Below, piece after piece: positions 7,786 to 15,433 of a stretch of 35,567 nt of DNA. Origin of the DNA: SZUA-265 sp966249405 (GTDB lineage Bacteria > Myxococcota_A > Polyangia > Polyangiales > Polyangiaceae). The DNA lies in assembly GCA_966249405.1 (NCBI GenBank), contig CBINDO010000055.1, positions 1 through 35,567 of the forward strand, in the 5' to 3' direction. The position numbers and the translations under genes were made by a program. The notes beneath the pieces were generated by a model. It had not been told where the DNA came from and did not search any database. It was given only the letters and a program-made list of their open reading frames with translations. Numbering within the stretch: the first letter of the stretch is position 1; each line of letters begins with the position of its first letter.

Positions 7786-8721
7786 ACATGGAACTCGCAA
7801 GCTGCAGGTGGTGCAGGACAACCGCTGCCGTCTCTCAACGCACTCTGGACGTTCGACTGCGTCGCCCGTCATGGTAACATGACCCGCGCAGCTGCGGAGC
7901 TGAACGTCACCCAGACGGCCGTGAGCCATCAGATCAGACGCTTGGAAGAAGAGCTCGGCTACGCTTTGTTCCGTCGGGTCAAGAACCGCACCGAGGTCAC
8001 GGACCAAGGTGCCGCGTGGGCCGAGCAGATATCACCGCTGTTTGCGCGGCTTCGGGCAATAAATCAGCGCTTCCGTTCCCAGACCCCGATCGCCCAGCAG
8101 AAGTTGTGTGTGAGCATCATCCCCTCTTTCGCGACGCGGTTCTTGGTGCCGCGTATGGGAGCGTTCTTGAGCATCCACCCCGACGTGCGGATGGTGGTCG
8201 ACGCGACGGAACGCATGGTGGACTTGGATCTCGAACAGATAGATGTCGCCATCCGGTATGGAAGAGGCAGATACCCCGGCTTCCACGTGAGTAGATTGGC
8301 AGGCGATGGCTTCATGCCGGTTTGCACGCCCGACTTCCGCAAAAAGCATCGCCTGACCAAACGCCAAGCCCTGCGCGCCGTCGACCTCTTGCACGACGAC
8401 TACCCCGAAGCGTGGAGCCGGTGGTCCGAACACGCGGGGCTGGAGGCATTCATCCCCAAGCGAACCGTCGAGTACACGGAGTCGTCCATGCTGGTAGAAG
8501 CGACGTTATTGGGTCAAGGTGTGGCCTTGTCTCGCCAGTCCCTCGTCAGCAACGAACTCCGCGATGGACGCCTGGTGCGACTCTTCGAAGACACGCCGCC
8601 TTTGCCTTGTGAGCTAGCTTACTACGTGCTGCTCTCGGAGTTCGCTCGAAGTCGACCGATCGTGTCCTCGTTCGTGCGTTGGCTGAAGCGAGAGGTGTCT
8701 TCCGCGGGACTGTGTGTTTGA
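7783..8721 (+). CDS. LysR-family transcriptional regulator, GcvA-like
   Basis: 312-residue DNA-binding regulator. The winged helix-turn-helix occupies about residues 16-75 (SLNALWTFDCVARHGNMTRA, then AELNVTQTAVSHQIRRLEEE), with the pattern typical of the GcvA subgroup (two-residue QTAVSHQ recognition helix). The effector-binding domain (about 105-305) has the two-lobed periplasmic-binding-protein fold, including VDLDLEQIDVAIRYGRGRYPG and the GQGVAL turn. It is divergent from a glutathione S-transferase gene and probably controls that gene and itself through the box at 7769-7785. The ATG at 7783 is the only usable start; no ribosome site is visible at normal distance, so it may be translated from a very short or leaderless transcript. 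The effector is unknown. Confidence 0.93.
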   Translation: MTWNSQAAGGAGQPLPSLNALWTFDCVARHGNMTRAAAELNVTQTAVSHQIRRLEEELGYALFRRVKNRTEVTDQGAAWAEQISPLFARLRAINQRFRSQTPIAQQKLCVSIIPSFATRFLVPRMGAFLSIHPDVRMVVDATERMVDLDLEQIDVAIRYGRGRYPGFHVSRLAGDGFMPVCTPDFRKKHRLTKRQALRAVDLLHDDYPEAWSRWSEHAGLEAFIPKRTVEYTESSMLVEATLLGQGVALSRQSLVSNELRDGRLVRLFEDTPPLPCELAYYVLLSEFARSRPIVSSFVRWLKREVSSAGLCV

Positions 8722-9109
8722 CGCTTCACCACTCGATCAATTGCATCAGCACCGAGCCAGCCCGCTCGTTGGGCTCGGACCTTGTCGTAGATACTTCGCA
8801 AAGACGCCACTAGCCCAATAATACACGTTCGGTGCTGGCACGCCTCGCTACCGAGGAGGCCGAGCACGCCGTGTTATCGTTCAGAATCGTAGCCTGGGCA
8901 TTGCAGACGGGAGGTCCGCCGGTGCGGGACGCAGTGCTGGCTGCCCTCGCTGAACCATGGCCGCAGCTCGACACGGAAGAGTTGGCGCTGCGCTCGGGAG
9001 TGAGCGTGACCGCGCTCGAAGCCGCGTGCCGTGTCGCGAGCAACGGGTGCTGCGTCCGGCAACACGGGCGCTGCTCTCGTGACGCGCGCGACCCAGGTCC
9101 GACGTCGGC
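8722..9109. other. Intergenic region between convergent lysR-type and GH8 genes
   Basis: About 390 nt between two convergent stops. It holds a hairpin shortly after the regulator gene and a weak, possibly broken small reading frame at 8832-9137. Nothing else recognisable was seen. Confidence 0.5.
8752..8778 (+). terminator. Possible terminator of the LysR-type gene
   Basis: Inverted repeat CCGAGCC (8752-8758) with GGCTCGG (8772-8778) and a 13-nt loop, 31 nt after the regulator's stop. There is no T-run after it, so it would be a weak or factor-assisted terminator. Confidence 0.4.
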
Positions 9110-9137
9110 TCAAGGAATCGGCTCGATCAGCGTGTAG
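8832..9137 (+). pseudogene. Doubtful small reading frame, perhaps a frameshifted remnant
   Basis: A GTG-initiated frame of 101 residues. Its first 65 residues look protein-like, with a helix-rich segment (VRDAVLAALAEPWPQLDTEE followed by LALRSGVSVTALEAACRVAS) resembling a helix-turn-helix. After that the frame becomes Cys/Arg-rich, and it runs into the 3' end of the convergent GH8 gene. A shift by two bases near 9036 would continue as EQRVLRPATRALLS and then stop at about 9081, before the GH8 stop, so a broken gene is possible. No homolog is recognised and no ribosome site is evident. It may be chance. Confidence 0.25.
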
Positions 9138-10591
9138 TCCAAAAAGTTACCGGTCATCATCAGCAGCGAAATGACGGTCCATGAGAGATCGTAGTACTCG
9201 CCGCCAACCACCAGATCGAGCTGCTTGACGCGATCGTACCCGTCTTGCAAGAAGACTGCGTTGTCGGCCGAGTACATCCCGCCCACCGTCGCCGGACCGA
9301 GAAAGGCAGCCGATTGGCCATTGCCGAACTCTGGTCGTGGAGTGCCGTCGAGTTCGTAGCCGTCTACGATGTTTGCAGCGCCCAAGTTCGCGAAGAAGCC
9401 AGTGGTCTTCGCGACGTAATCCTGCGCTCGCGTCTCGGAGAAGAAGCAGTAGTCCAGACCGATTCGAAACGGCGTTCGACAAGAGTCGTACTGATAGTGG
9501 GTGGGTGCGGAGCCGTCTCCCCAGACGTTGTTGTTGGGTTCTCCATCGCTGGTACACCACGCAGGAACCAGGCCGTTCTCGGAGTTGCCGTTTTCCTCGC
9601 GCATGCTGTTGAGCAAGGTGTCGTAGCTCGTCTGCACGACGTCCAACCAGCCGGCGTTACCACTCACGGTAGCGAACGTGCGGTAGTACGAGGGCGCGAA
9701 GTAGGAAACGTTTACGTCACCCCACCCACCCCAGGTGTCCCCTGCCTTCAGCAGCTTGCCATCCAGGATCTCGTGTTGCCACACCCGGTCGATTTGGAGC
9801 TTGGCTAGGTTGAGGTAAGTGTCTTCGAGCGAGCCGGAACCGCCCCATTGACGGTCTGCCATGACGAGGGCGAACGCGATGTCTTCGTCAGCGTCCGATG
9901 CGGCCCCGGTACCCAACGGCTCCGTTCCTGCCGCATTGATGTACCAGTGCATCAAGCCGTTCTCGTCCAGCCACTGTTGCGAGTACTTCCAAAACTCGTC
10001 AAACATGGTTTGCTGATCCATATAGACGGCGATGAGCATCCCGTACGCGATGCCTTCCGACACGGTAGAACCGATTTCGAGCTTCGGATCCGATGCGAGG
10101 CGCTTGACACGGAGGTGGCCGTTCGCCCCGTCGGACGTGACCGTTGCGGCTTTCCACTTCTCGAAAGCCGCCACGACGTCGGCGTTGCGGTTCGTTGCCG
10201 GCAGGGTGCACACGCCGGCAGCGCGGTTCTGAGGGAAAGGAAAGTTCGAGGTGGCCGACTTGGGAGTTGGGCCCCGCACCTCGGCGGGTTCATCCGACGT
10301 CGCGTCGGTGCCGCCACTCGCGGAAACTCCCGCGCCCGATCCGCTCTCCGAACTCGAAGCCTCGAGACTCGACGTTGGCTCGGTGGGGCTCGAAGCGGGG
10401 CTTGCAGGCGTGCTCGGGGTGGCCGACGGAGTTACGGTTGGAGCGATTGGCGTCGGCACGACGGCACTCGTCGTTGGCGGCACGGGAGTTCCGGGGAGGG
10501 TCGTCGACTCGCCCTGTTGACATCCCAGCGCGGAGCTCAGGGAGGTGGCCAGAGCAAAGGCGCGCTTGCCGAGGCTACGAGAAATACGCAT
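9110..10591 (-). CDS. Glycoside hydrolase family 8 lipoprotein (cellulase/endoglucanase-like)
   Basis: 493 residues. A signal peptide ends in a lipobox-like SALGC (Cys24), so export and lipid anchoring are likely. Residues 25-115 form a Pro/Thr/Ser-rich linker. The catalytic domain runs from about 116 to the end with the GH8 hallmarks: the catalytic acid Glu179 in VSEGIAYGML, the Asp-rich ASDADEDIAFAL motif (233-237) that supplies the base region, DTWGGWGDVNVSYFAPSYYR, and YQYDSCRTPFRIGLDY. GH8 enzymes cleave beta-1,4 glucans, xylans or chitosan by inversion; the exact polymer cannot be decided. AGGG lies about 7 nt before the ATG. The upstream neighbour on the same strand is a c-di-GMP protein, which recalls the link between BcsZ (also GH8) and c-di-GMP-controlled cellulose, but no cellulose synthase is present here. 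Confidence 0.92.
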   Translation of the reverse strand: MRISRSLGKRAFALATSLSSALGCQQGESTTLPGTPVPPTTSAVVPTPIAPTVTPSATPSTPASPASSPTEPTSSLEASSSESGSGAGVSASGGTDATSDEPAEVRGPTPKSATSNFPFPQNRAAGVCTLPATNRNADVVAAFEKWKAATVTSDGANGHLRVKRLASDPKLEIGSTVSEGIAYGMLIAVYMDQQTMFDEFWKYSQQWLDENGLMHWYINAAGTEPLGTGAASDADEDIAFALVMADRQWGGSGSLEDTYLNLAKLQIDRVWQHEILDGKLLKAGDTWGGWGDVNVSYFAPSYYRTFATVSGNAGWLDVVQTSYDTLLNSMREENGNSENGLVPAWCTSDGEPNNNVWGDGSAPTHYQYDSCRTPFRIGLDYCFFSETRAQDYVAKTTGFFANLGAANIVDGYELDGTPRPEFGNGQSAAFLGPATVGGMYSADNAVFLQDGYDRVKQLDLVVGGEYYDLSWTVISLLMMTGNFLDYTLIEPIP

Positions 10592-10632
10592 GGCTGCACC
10601 CTACTTTTCACGACGGGTGTTGGCGATGGGCT

Positions 10633-10651
10633 CGTTGGGAGCGTCCCAACG
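10633..10651 (-). promoter_or_regulatory. Hairpin in GH8 leader / after GGDEF-EAL gene
   Basis: Perfect 8-bp stem CGTTGGGA/TCCCAACG with a 3-nt loop, in the 188-nt gap between the two minus-strand genes and 42 nt before the GH8 start codon. No T-run follows, so it could be a leader structure or a weak terminator of the upstream gene. Confidence 0.4.
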
Positions 10652-10779
10652 GGGCGGAATGTTTCATTCGATCGAGACACAGCGATCGAGCGATGCGCCG
10701 CACTGGGCTACCGACGATCGCGCTGCGCGCGGCGTTTGCAGCAGGGAGAAACACTCGGAGAAGCACCGGCGAGGTGCGG

Positions 10780-12990
10780 CTAGACGCCGGGGGCTATCGA
10801 ACCTGCAGACGTGGCGGCGCGCGCCGGTGCGTCTCGACGCTCGGCCAACCACTGGCGCAGCGCCTTCTCCGGCTGGGGTCTGGCGAAGTAGTAGCCCTGG
10901 AGCAACAGCCTCCCGAAGCGGTTGAAGAAGTCGACGTGACCTTTGGTCTCGACGCCCTCGACGACGACCTCTAGGTTCAGGTTGCGAGCGAGCGCGACGA
11001 TCGCCGAGACGACGCTCGCGTTGTTCACGTTCCAGATGTCCGCAACGAACGACCGATCGATCTTTAGCTGATCTATCTGAAACCGCGTGAGGTAACTGAG
11101 CGACGAGTAGCCCGTCCCGAAGTCGTCCAGAGAGACGCGAAGCCCCATCGCCTTGAGCTCCGCGAGCGTGTCGAGATTCTGCGCGGTGTTCTGCATGACG
11201 ACACCCTCGGTTATCTCGAGATCGATCAACTCCGCTGGGCACGAGTGATGATTCAGAATGCTGCGAACGCTGTTGATGAACCCTGGGTCGCGCAGTTGAC
11301 GGGCCGAGACGTTGACGGCCACGCGGATGCCGTCGAGCCGGAGCGCGGCTTGGCAAGCTTGCGCCAAAACCCACTCTCCGAGGGGTACTATCAGCCCGGT
11401 ATCCTCGGCAATGGGGATGAACTCGGCAGGAGATACGGGGCCCTCTGGCAACGTCCAACGGAGCAACGACTCCACAGCGCTCACGTCGCCCGTTTCCGAA
11501 CACACCTGCGGCTGTAGCGCGATGCTGAGCGAACCGTCGCCGTCCGACGTCTCACGTAGCGCACCCAAGGCCTGGCGCAACGCCGACTCCAAGCGCGCTC
11601 GACGCAGCGCCTGGTCGTGAATGTCCTGGCTGAAGAACTGGAAGTTGTTACGCCCTCGCTCCTTGGCGTGGTACATGGCCGCGTCCGCGTTGCGGAGCAA
11701 TTCTTCGGCGTTCTTTCCGCCATTGGGAAAGGTGGCGATGCCGATGCTCGCGTGTACCTGCAGCTCTACCCCACCAATCACGTAGGGTCGGGACAGTCTT
11801 CCCAAGATGCGCTGCGCGACGACGCCGGCGTCGGCAGGACTGCGCATGTGAGACAAGACGACGAGGAACTCGTCGCCGCCGAACCGCGCCGCGACGGTGG
11901 GATTGACATCCGCCAACCGTCGGCTCGAGGGTGGCAACGAGGTGAACGCGTCCGCTCCGCGGATGCACTCTTTGATGCGAGATGCGACTTGTTCCAGAAG
12001 GGCGTCCCCGACGGAGTGGCCGTAGGAGTCGTTGACCCGCTTGAACAGATCGAGATCCAGCGTCATTACCGCGACCGGGTGCTGAGCCCGATGGGCCGCC
12101 GCGAGCGCCCGCTCCAAGAACTCGATCAAGTACGCGCGGTTCGGTAAACCAGTGAGCGTATCGAAGTAAGCGAGGCGGGTTACTTGGCGTTCGGTCTCAC
12201 GTTGCAAGGTGATGTCTTGCACGATGCCGATCAGGGGGCCGAGTTCCCCCGCGTTGTCATCCAACCATACCGCCTCTTGATGTACTAGGCGTTCGCCGAT
12301 CCCCGGCAACACCATGCGGTAGTCGATTCGATGTGGCTGTCCCGCCTTCATGATCGCGTCGACGCGGGGGCGGTCGTCGCGGTGGACCCACTTGGTGAGG
12401 GAGGTGATGGACGGGGTCTGATGCTCTGGAAAGCCAAACACTTCTCGCGCTTCGGGAGCCCACGAGAAGCGGTTGACCAGTGGGTGCAACTCCCACTGGC
12501 CGAGGCGCGCCAAACGCTGAACGCGCGACAAGCGGTTGGCGCCTTCCCGCGCGAACCTGAACGCTCGAGCGGCCCTGAGTAGGTAGTGCAAACGATGAGG
12601 TAGCTGCAGATAGTGTACGGGCTTGGTGATGTAGTCCGTCGCACCAACCTCGAACGCCGCCTTGATTGACGGAACGTCGTCGAGGCCGGTAACCATGAGA
12701 ATGGGGGTCTCCCAGCCAGACTGGATGGCACGAAGCTGCCGGCAGACTTCGAAGCCATCCTCCCCGGGCATCTGGACGTCGAGCATCACGATGTCCGGGT
12801 GCTCTAGCTCGAACGCTTCGCGAGCGTCGGCGCCATTGCTGGCTTCGATGACGCGGAAGCCCGCACGACGAATCACCTCTCCCAGGAGCAGCCGAGTGCT
12901 CACGTCGTCGTCGGCAATCAACACGGTTGGGCGCTGGTCGCACAACTCTGCTGGGGAATAACCCATGGACCCTTGAATCGACCTCAACAC
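10780..12990 (-). CDS. Response regulator with PAS, GGDEF and EAL domains (c-di-GMP turnover)
   Basis: 736-residue soluble signalling protein. The receiver domain (about 20-140) keeps acidic Asp27-29, phosphoacceptor Asp71 and Lys123. A PAS/PAC-type domain spans about 160-265. The diguanylate cyclase domain (about 270-455) has an intact GGDEF at 371-375 and a 15-20 residue insertion just before it. The phosphodiesterase domain (about 480-725) has ESL (507-509) in place of EAL but keeps the catalytic Glu, VNVS, LEITEG, DDFGTGYSSL, LKIDRSF, EGVE and QGY motifs, so hydrolysis is plausible. It may synthesise or degrade c-di-GMP depending on phosphorylation; no kinase is adjacent. The start is GTG at 12990 or ATG at 12966, each preceded by an AAGGG at close spacing. 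It lies 188 nt upstream of the GH8 gene. Confidence 0.95.
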   Translation of the reverse strand: MLRSIQGSMGYSPAELCDQRPTVLIADDDVSTRLLLGEVIRRAGFRVIEASNGADAREAFELEHPDIVMLDVQMPGEDGFEVCRQLRAIQSGWETPILMVTGLDDVPSIKAAFEVGATDYITKPVHYLQLPHRLHYLLRAARAFRFAREGANRLSRVQRLARLGQWELHPLVNRFSWAPEAREVFGFPEHQTPSITSLTKWVHRDDRPRVDAIMKAGQPHRIDYRMVLPGIGERLVHQEAVWLDDNAGELGPLIGIVQDITLQRETERQVTRLAYFDTLTGLPNRAYLIEFLERALAAAHRAQHPVAVMTLDLDLFKRVNDSYGHSVGDALLEQVASRIKECIRGADAFTSLPPSSRRLADVNPTVAARFGGDEFLVVLSHMRSPADAGVVAQRILGRLSRPYVIGGVELQVHASIGIATFPNGGKNAEELLRNADAAMYHAKERGRNNFQFFSQDIHDQALRRARLESALRQALGALRETSDGDGSLSIALQPQVCSETGDVSAVESLLRWTLPEGPVSPAEFIPIAEDTGLIVPLGEWVLAQACQAALRLDGIRVAVNVSARQLRDPGFINSVRSILNHHSCPAELIDLEITEGVVMQNTAQNLDTLAELKAMGLRVSLDDFGTGYSSLSYLTRFQIDQLKIDRSFVADIWNVNNASVVSAIVALARNLNLEVVVEGVETKGHVDFFNRFGRLLLQGYYFARPQPEKALRQWLAERRDAPARAATSAGSIAPGV

Positions 12991-13157
12991 AAGACCCTTG
13001 AACGGCGGCTGCCCAAATCACCCGAGTGAGCGACCTTTTTGTCACGGAGCCGTCGATGAGCGCTTGTCGCCAGGGTCCGCGACTCCTACACGAGAACAGT
13101 CGCACGCCATAATCGCTCACGGCCCCACATCGGTCGTTCCCCACCCAATCCAGCGTC

Positions 13158-13856
13158 ATGTCTCGAAAAGTTGCCTTGGTAACCGGCGCCAACCGCGGTC
13201 TCGGTCTCGAACTCGCCACCCAACTCGGCCAACGCGGCTTGTCGGTGATCATCACCGGCCGCAACAACAACGCGGCGCAGGCTGCCTCGGGCAGGTTGCG
13301 TGCGTTGGGCTACGATGTCGATGCAATGGGTATCGACGTCAGCGACCCCAACAGCATCCGCGCAGGCTTGGCGAAGTTCCGTGAGCGTTACGACAAACTC
13401 GATGTACTCGTGAACAATGCCGGAGTGCTGCTCGACGAGGATGACTCGATCCTGTCGCTTTCGGAAGACGACGCGCGGCAGACGCTCACCGTCAACGCAC
13501 TGGGACCGCTATGGATGGTGCAAACGTTCGAGCCCGTCTTGTCTCACGGCTCTCGCGTCATCAACGTGAGCAGCGGCGGAGGTCAGATCTGCGGCGGGAT
13601 CAGCACCTGGTCGCCGATGTATTGCGTGAGCAAAACCGCTTTGAACGCCATCACCGCACAGCTCGCAGCCGCGCTCGCCCACCGAGGTATTTCGGTGAAC
13701 GCGGTGTGCCCGGGCTGGGTACGCACCGACATGGGCGGCAAGCGAGCGCCTCGCTCGGTTGCAGAAGGCGCCGAAACACCACTGTGGCTGGCGTGCGAAG
13801 CTCCGCCCGAGCTGACCGGCAAGTTCTTCCGAGACAAGCGGGAGATTCATTGGTGA
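13158..13856 (+). CDS. Short-chain dehydrogenase/reductase (carbonyl-reductase-like)
   Basis: 232-residue NAD(P)H-dependent oxidoreductase of the classical SDR family. The cofactor motif TGANRGLG is at 9-16, NNAG stabilises the central sheet, and the catalytic Ser (VINVSSGGG), Tyr155 and Lys159 (YCVSK) are in place. The PGWVRTDMGG segment after the active site is typical of carbonyl-reductase-like members. Arg14 after TGAN and Arg in ITGRNN suggest preference for NADPH. The substrate is unknown. It starts at the ATG at 13158, divergent from the c-di-GMP gene across 167 nt, with no strong ribosome site. A hairpin 21 nt after its stop separates it from the convergent cytochrome maturation genes. 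Confidence 0.93.
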   Translation: MSRKVALVTGANRGLGLELATQLGQRGLSVIITGRNNNAAQAASGRLRALGYDVDAMGIDVSDPNSIRAGLAKFRERYDKLDVLVNNAGVLLDEDDSILSLSEDDARQTLTVNALGPLWMVQTFEPVLSHGSRVINVSSGGGQICGGISTWSPMYCVSKTALNAITAQLAAALAHRGISVNAVCPGWVRTDMGGKRAPRSVAEGAETPLWLACEAPPELTGKFFRDKREIHW

Positions 13857-13877
13857 AGCGTCAGGGCTGAGATGCAG

Positions 13878-13907
13878 GCCCGAGCGAACGATGGTTTACG
13901 CTCGGGC
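13878..13907. terminator. Bidirectional hairpin between SDR and ccm genes
   Basis: Perfect 9-bp stem GCCCGAGCG/CGCTCGGGC (13878-13886 with 13899-13907) and a 12-nt loop, placed between two convergent stops. No strong T-run on either side, but position and stability suggest a shared terminator. Confidence 0.6.
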
Positions 13908-13914
13908 GACGGTA

Positions 13915-14121
13915 CTAGACGTTTCGCGGCAGGGCCGCCTCGATCTGCGCGAGCTGTATTTTGAGGGCGAGCTGCCGTCGGCGCGCGACGAAGACGAGGG
14001 CTAGCATGCCCAACCACAGGAAGACGTAAACGCCGCCGAACACTTTGAGGCTGTCGGGCGTTCCCTCTTCGCCGGCAGCAAAAGACTCGACGCGCGTCGT
14101 GGCGGTAGGTGTCGTCTGCAT
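13915..14121 (-). CDS. CcmD-like small membrane protein
   Basis: 68 residues with one membrane segment (VYVFLWLGMLALVFVARRR) followed by a basic, helical tail (QLALKIQLAQIEAALPRNV). This is the pattern of CcmD, the small subunit that helps release holo-CcmE from the CcmABC heme exporter in system I cytochrome c maturation. The start at 14121 has AAGGAG 10 nt upstream, located inside the preceding gene's 3' end, and only 2 nt separate the two genes. It is third in the ccmC operon. Small size makes the family call tentative, but operon position supports it. Confidence 0.72.
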   Translation of the reverse strand: MQTTPTATTRVESFAAGEEGTPDSLKVFGGVYVFLWLGMLALVFVARRRQLALKIQLAQIEAALPRNV

Positions 14122-14123
14122 GT

Positions 14124-14357
14124 TCAGGAGGCTCCTTTCTTCAGCGAACGCATCAGGGCGTCTGCCTCTGCCCCGAGTGCTCGTTGCGACTTGTACGTGT
14201 GCCAAACGAAGACCACCATGATGGCCCACATCAGCGAATATGCCAGAACCACAGAGCCTTCCGCGCTGGTGCGGTCGGGCCCACCACCTTCGACTTTGAC
14301 GAACTCGTCCTTACCGGGAGCCGCCGTCGTGGCGGCATTAGGGGTGTTGTCTTGCAT
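14124..14357 (-). CDS. CcmD-like small membrane protein (second copy)
   Basis: 77 residues: a hydrophilic, acidic N-terminal third, one membrane segment (VLAYSLMWAIMVVFVWHTY) and a charged helical tail (KSQRALGAEADALMRSLKK). The Tyr and Trp in the membrane segment and the helical tail rich in Arg/Lys and Glu fit CcmD-like proteins. GGAG lies 7 nt before the ATG. It begins 3 nt after the ccmC stop and ends 2 nt before a similar small gene, so the three form a tight operon. It shares topology but little sequence with its neighbour. It could be the true CcmD, or a partner specific to this lineage. Confidence 0.7.
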   Translation of the reverse strand: MQDNTPNAATTAAPGKDEFVKVEGGGPDRTSAEGSVVLAYSLMWAIMVVFVWHTYKSQRALGAEADALMRSLKKGAS

Positions 14358-14360
14358 GAT

Positions 14361-15071
14361 TTACTCCGCGTCTCCTTCCTCTGCGGCCCGCAGTTGCGCG
14401 CGACGAACGCGCGATCGCAACAAGTGGTGCTCCGTGCGTAGCCAAATCAACGTCACGCAGAGCAGTGCCATCGCGAGGAAGCCGACCGACACCGCGTGAG
14501 ACATCGCCGGATCCTTCAAACCACCGCCACCCCCCCGCATCACGACCGGATGGTTGCCGCCCCACTTCTTGACCGAGTAGTGAATGATGGGAAGGTTGAT
14601 CGTGCCCAGAACGCCGAGGGCCGCGGCAAAACGTCGCTCCGGATAACCGTCCCCAGCGAAAGCTCGCAGCACGACGACGGCGAGGTAGATGAGCACGGTC
14701 AGCAACGCCAGCGTGAGCTGCGGGTCCCACGTCCAGTAGACGCCCCACGCCTTCTTGGCCCACAGCGATCCACTGATCATCATCAGGAACCCGAACGCGA
14801 CGGCACACTCTGCGCCGGCTTGGGCAAAGGCGTTGCGAAACTCCGTCGTCTTGACCAAGTAGGCTGAGCTGCCGATGAAGCAGAACAGCGCTGACAAGAA
14901 CATCCCGCAGAAGATCGCCGGGAAATGGAAGTAGAAGATCTTCTGAGCCAGACCCCCCGCCGCGATCTGCGCCGTCGGGGTGACGAAGAAGATGTAGTAG
15001 ATCTGGTAGGCGAAAACGACCGCCGTGATCGCCAGGAGGGCGTCAAACACGCGGACAGGCCAATTCTTCAT
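14361..15071 (-). CDS. ccmC: Cytochrome c maturation protein CcmC (heme transport, CcsA/CcmC family)
   Basis: 236-residue inner-membrane protein with six membrane segments. It delivers heme to the chaperone CcmE in system I cytochrome c biogenesis. The tryptophan-rich heme-handling motif is intact (WGVYWTWDPQL, Trp109 to Asp116), and the two flanking external histidines expected to ligate heme are His49 (FYFHFP) and His164 (LPIIHYSVKKWGG). Length matches the family. The start at 15071 lacks a good ribosome site. Two small CcmD-like genes follow immediately. CcmA, CcmB and CcmE-H genes are not in the window, so this is a detached part of the maturation set, or the other genes lie elsewhere in the genome. 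Confidence 0.93.
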   Translation of the reverse strand: MKNWPVRVFDALLAITAVVFAYQIYYIFFVTPTAQIAAGGLAQKIFYFHFPAIFCGMFLSALFCFIGSSAYLVKTTEFRNAFAQAGAECAVAFGFLMMISGSLWAKKAWGVYWTWDPQLTLALLTVLIYLAVVVLRAFAGDGYPERRFAAALGVLGTINLPIIHYSVKKWGGNHPVVMRGGGGGLKDPAMSHAVSVGFLAMALLCVTLIWLRTEHHLLRSRVRRAQLRAAEEGDAE

Positions 15072-15433
15072 GGCCGGACGCTAGCAGTGGGGACCAGTGC
15101 TTGGCAACCGCGGCGCGACGCAGGGTGATGGCGTTGGAGCGTCTCCTGCCGTGGTGCGCGATTGTTTGCTCGCCACCGGCCAAGAGCACGGGGCAAGCCG
15201 CCCGTCACACGAAGTCGCGCGATCCGAAGTTTGCCCGAGCTGGGACGCGGCTAGCTGGCGTGACCGAGTGCACCGGCTCCGTCACCGCGCGACCCCGCGT
15301 CGGTAGTTCGGCGTTTTTGCTTCTCGAAAACGGCCATGAAGGAACACTGATGGGATACGTCGGCGCTGGGAGCGTCGACTGGAGCGAAACCTCACGTCGA
15401 GGTAGCTCAACATTGCGGTCAACGGAGGCTCAA
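15072..15433. other. Divergent region between ccmC and carboxylesterase
   Basis: About 360 nt that must hold the promoters of both divergent genes. The plus-strand frame of the esterase is open through most of it (from 15101), but the composition is Arg-rich and unlike a signal peptide. No conserved gene, repeat or clear promoter was recognised. An in-frame ATG at 15350 has a GAAGGA upstream and is a weaker alternative start for the esterase. Confidence 0.5.

Noticed and set aside
10592..10779. c-di-GMP riboswitch (GEMM-type) in front of the GH8 gene
   Set aside because: A GCAAAC and a GGTAGC-like element are present, but the conserved core and pairing of the GEMM motif could not be traced. 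A covariance-model search would decide; no hit is expected.
15101..15433. Longer start for the carboxylesterase at 15101 or 15350
   Set aside because: The ATG at 15434 has a GGAGG at 5 nt and is directly followed by a plausible signal peptide; longer versions would bury that peptide more than 50 residues inside.
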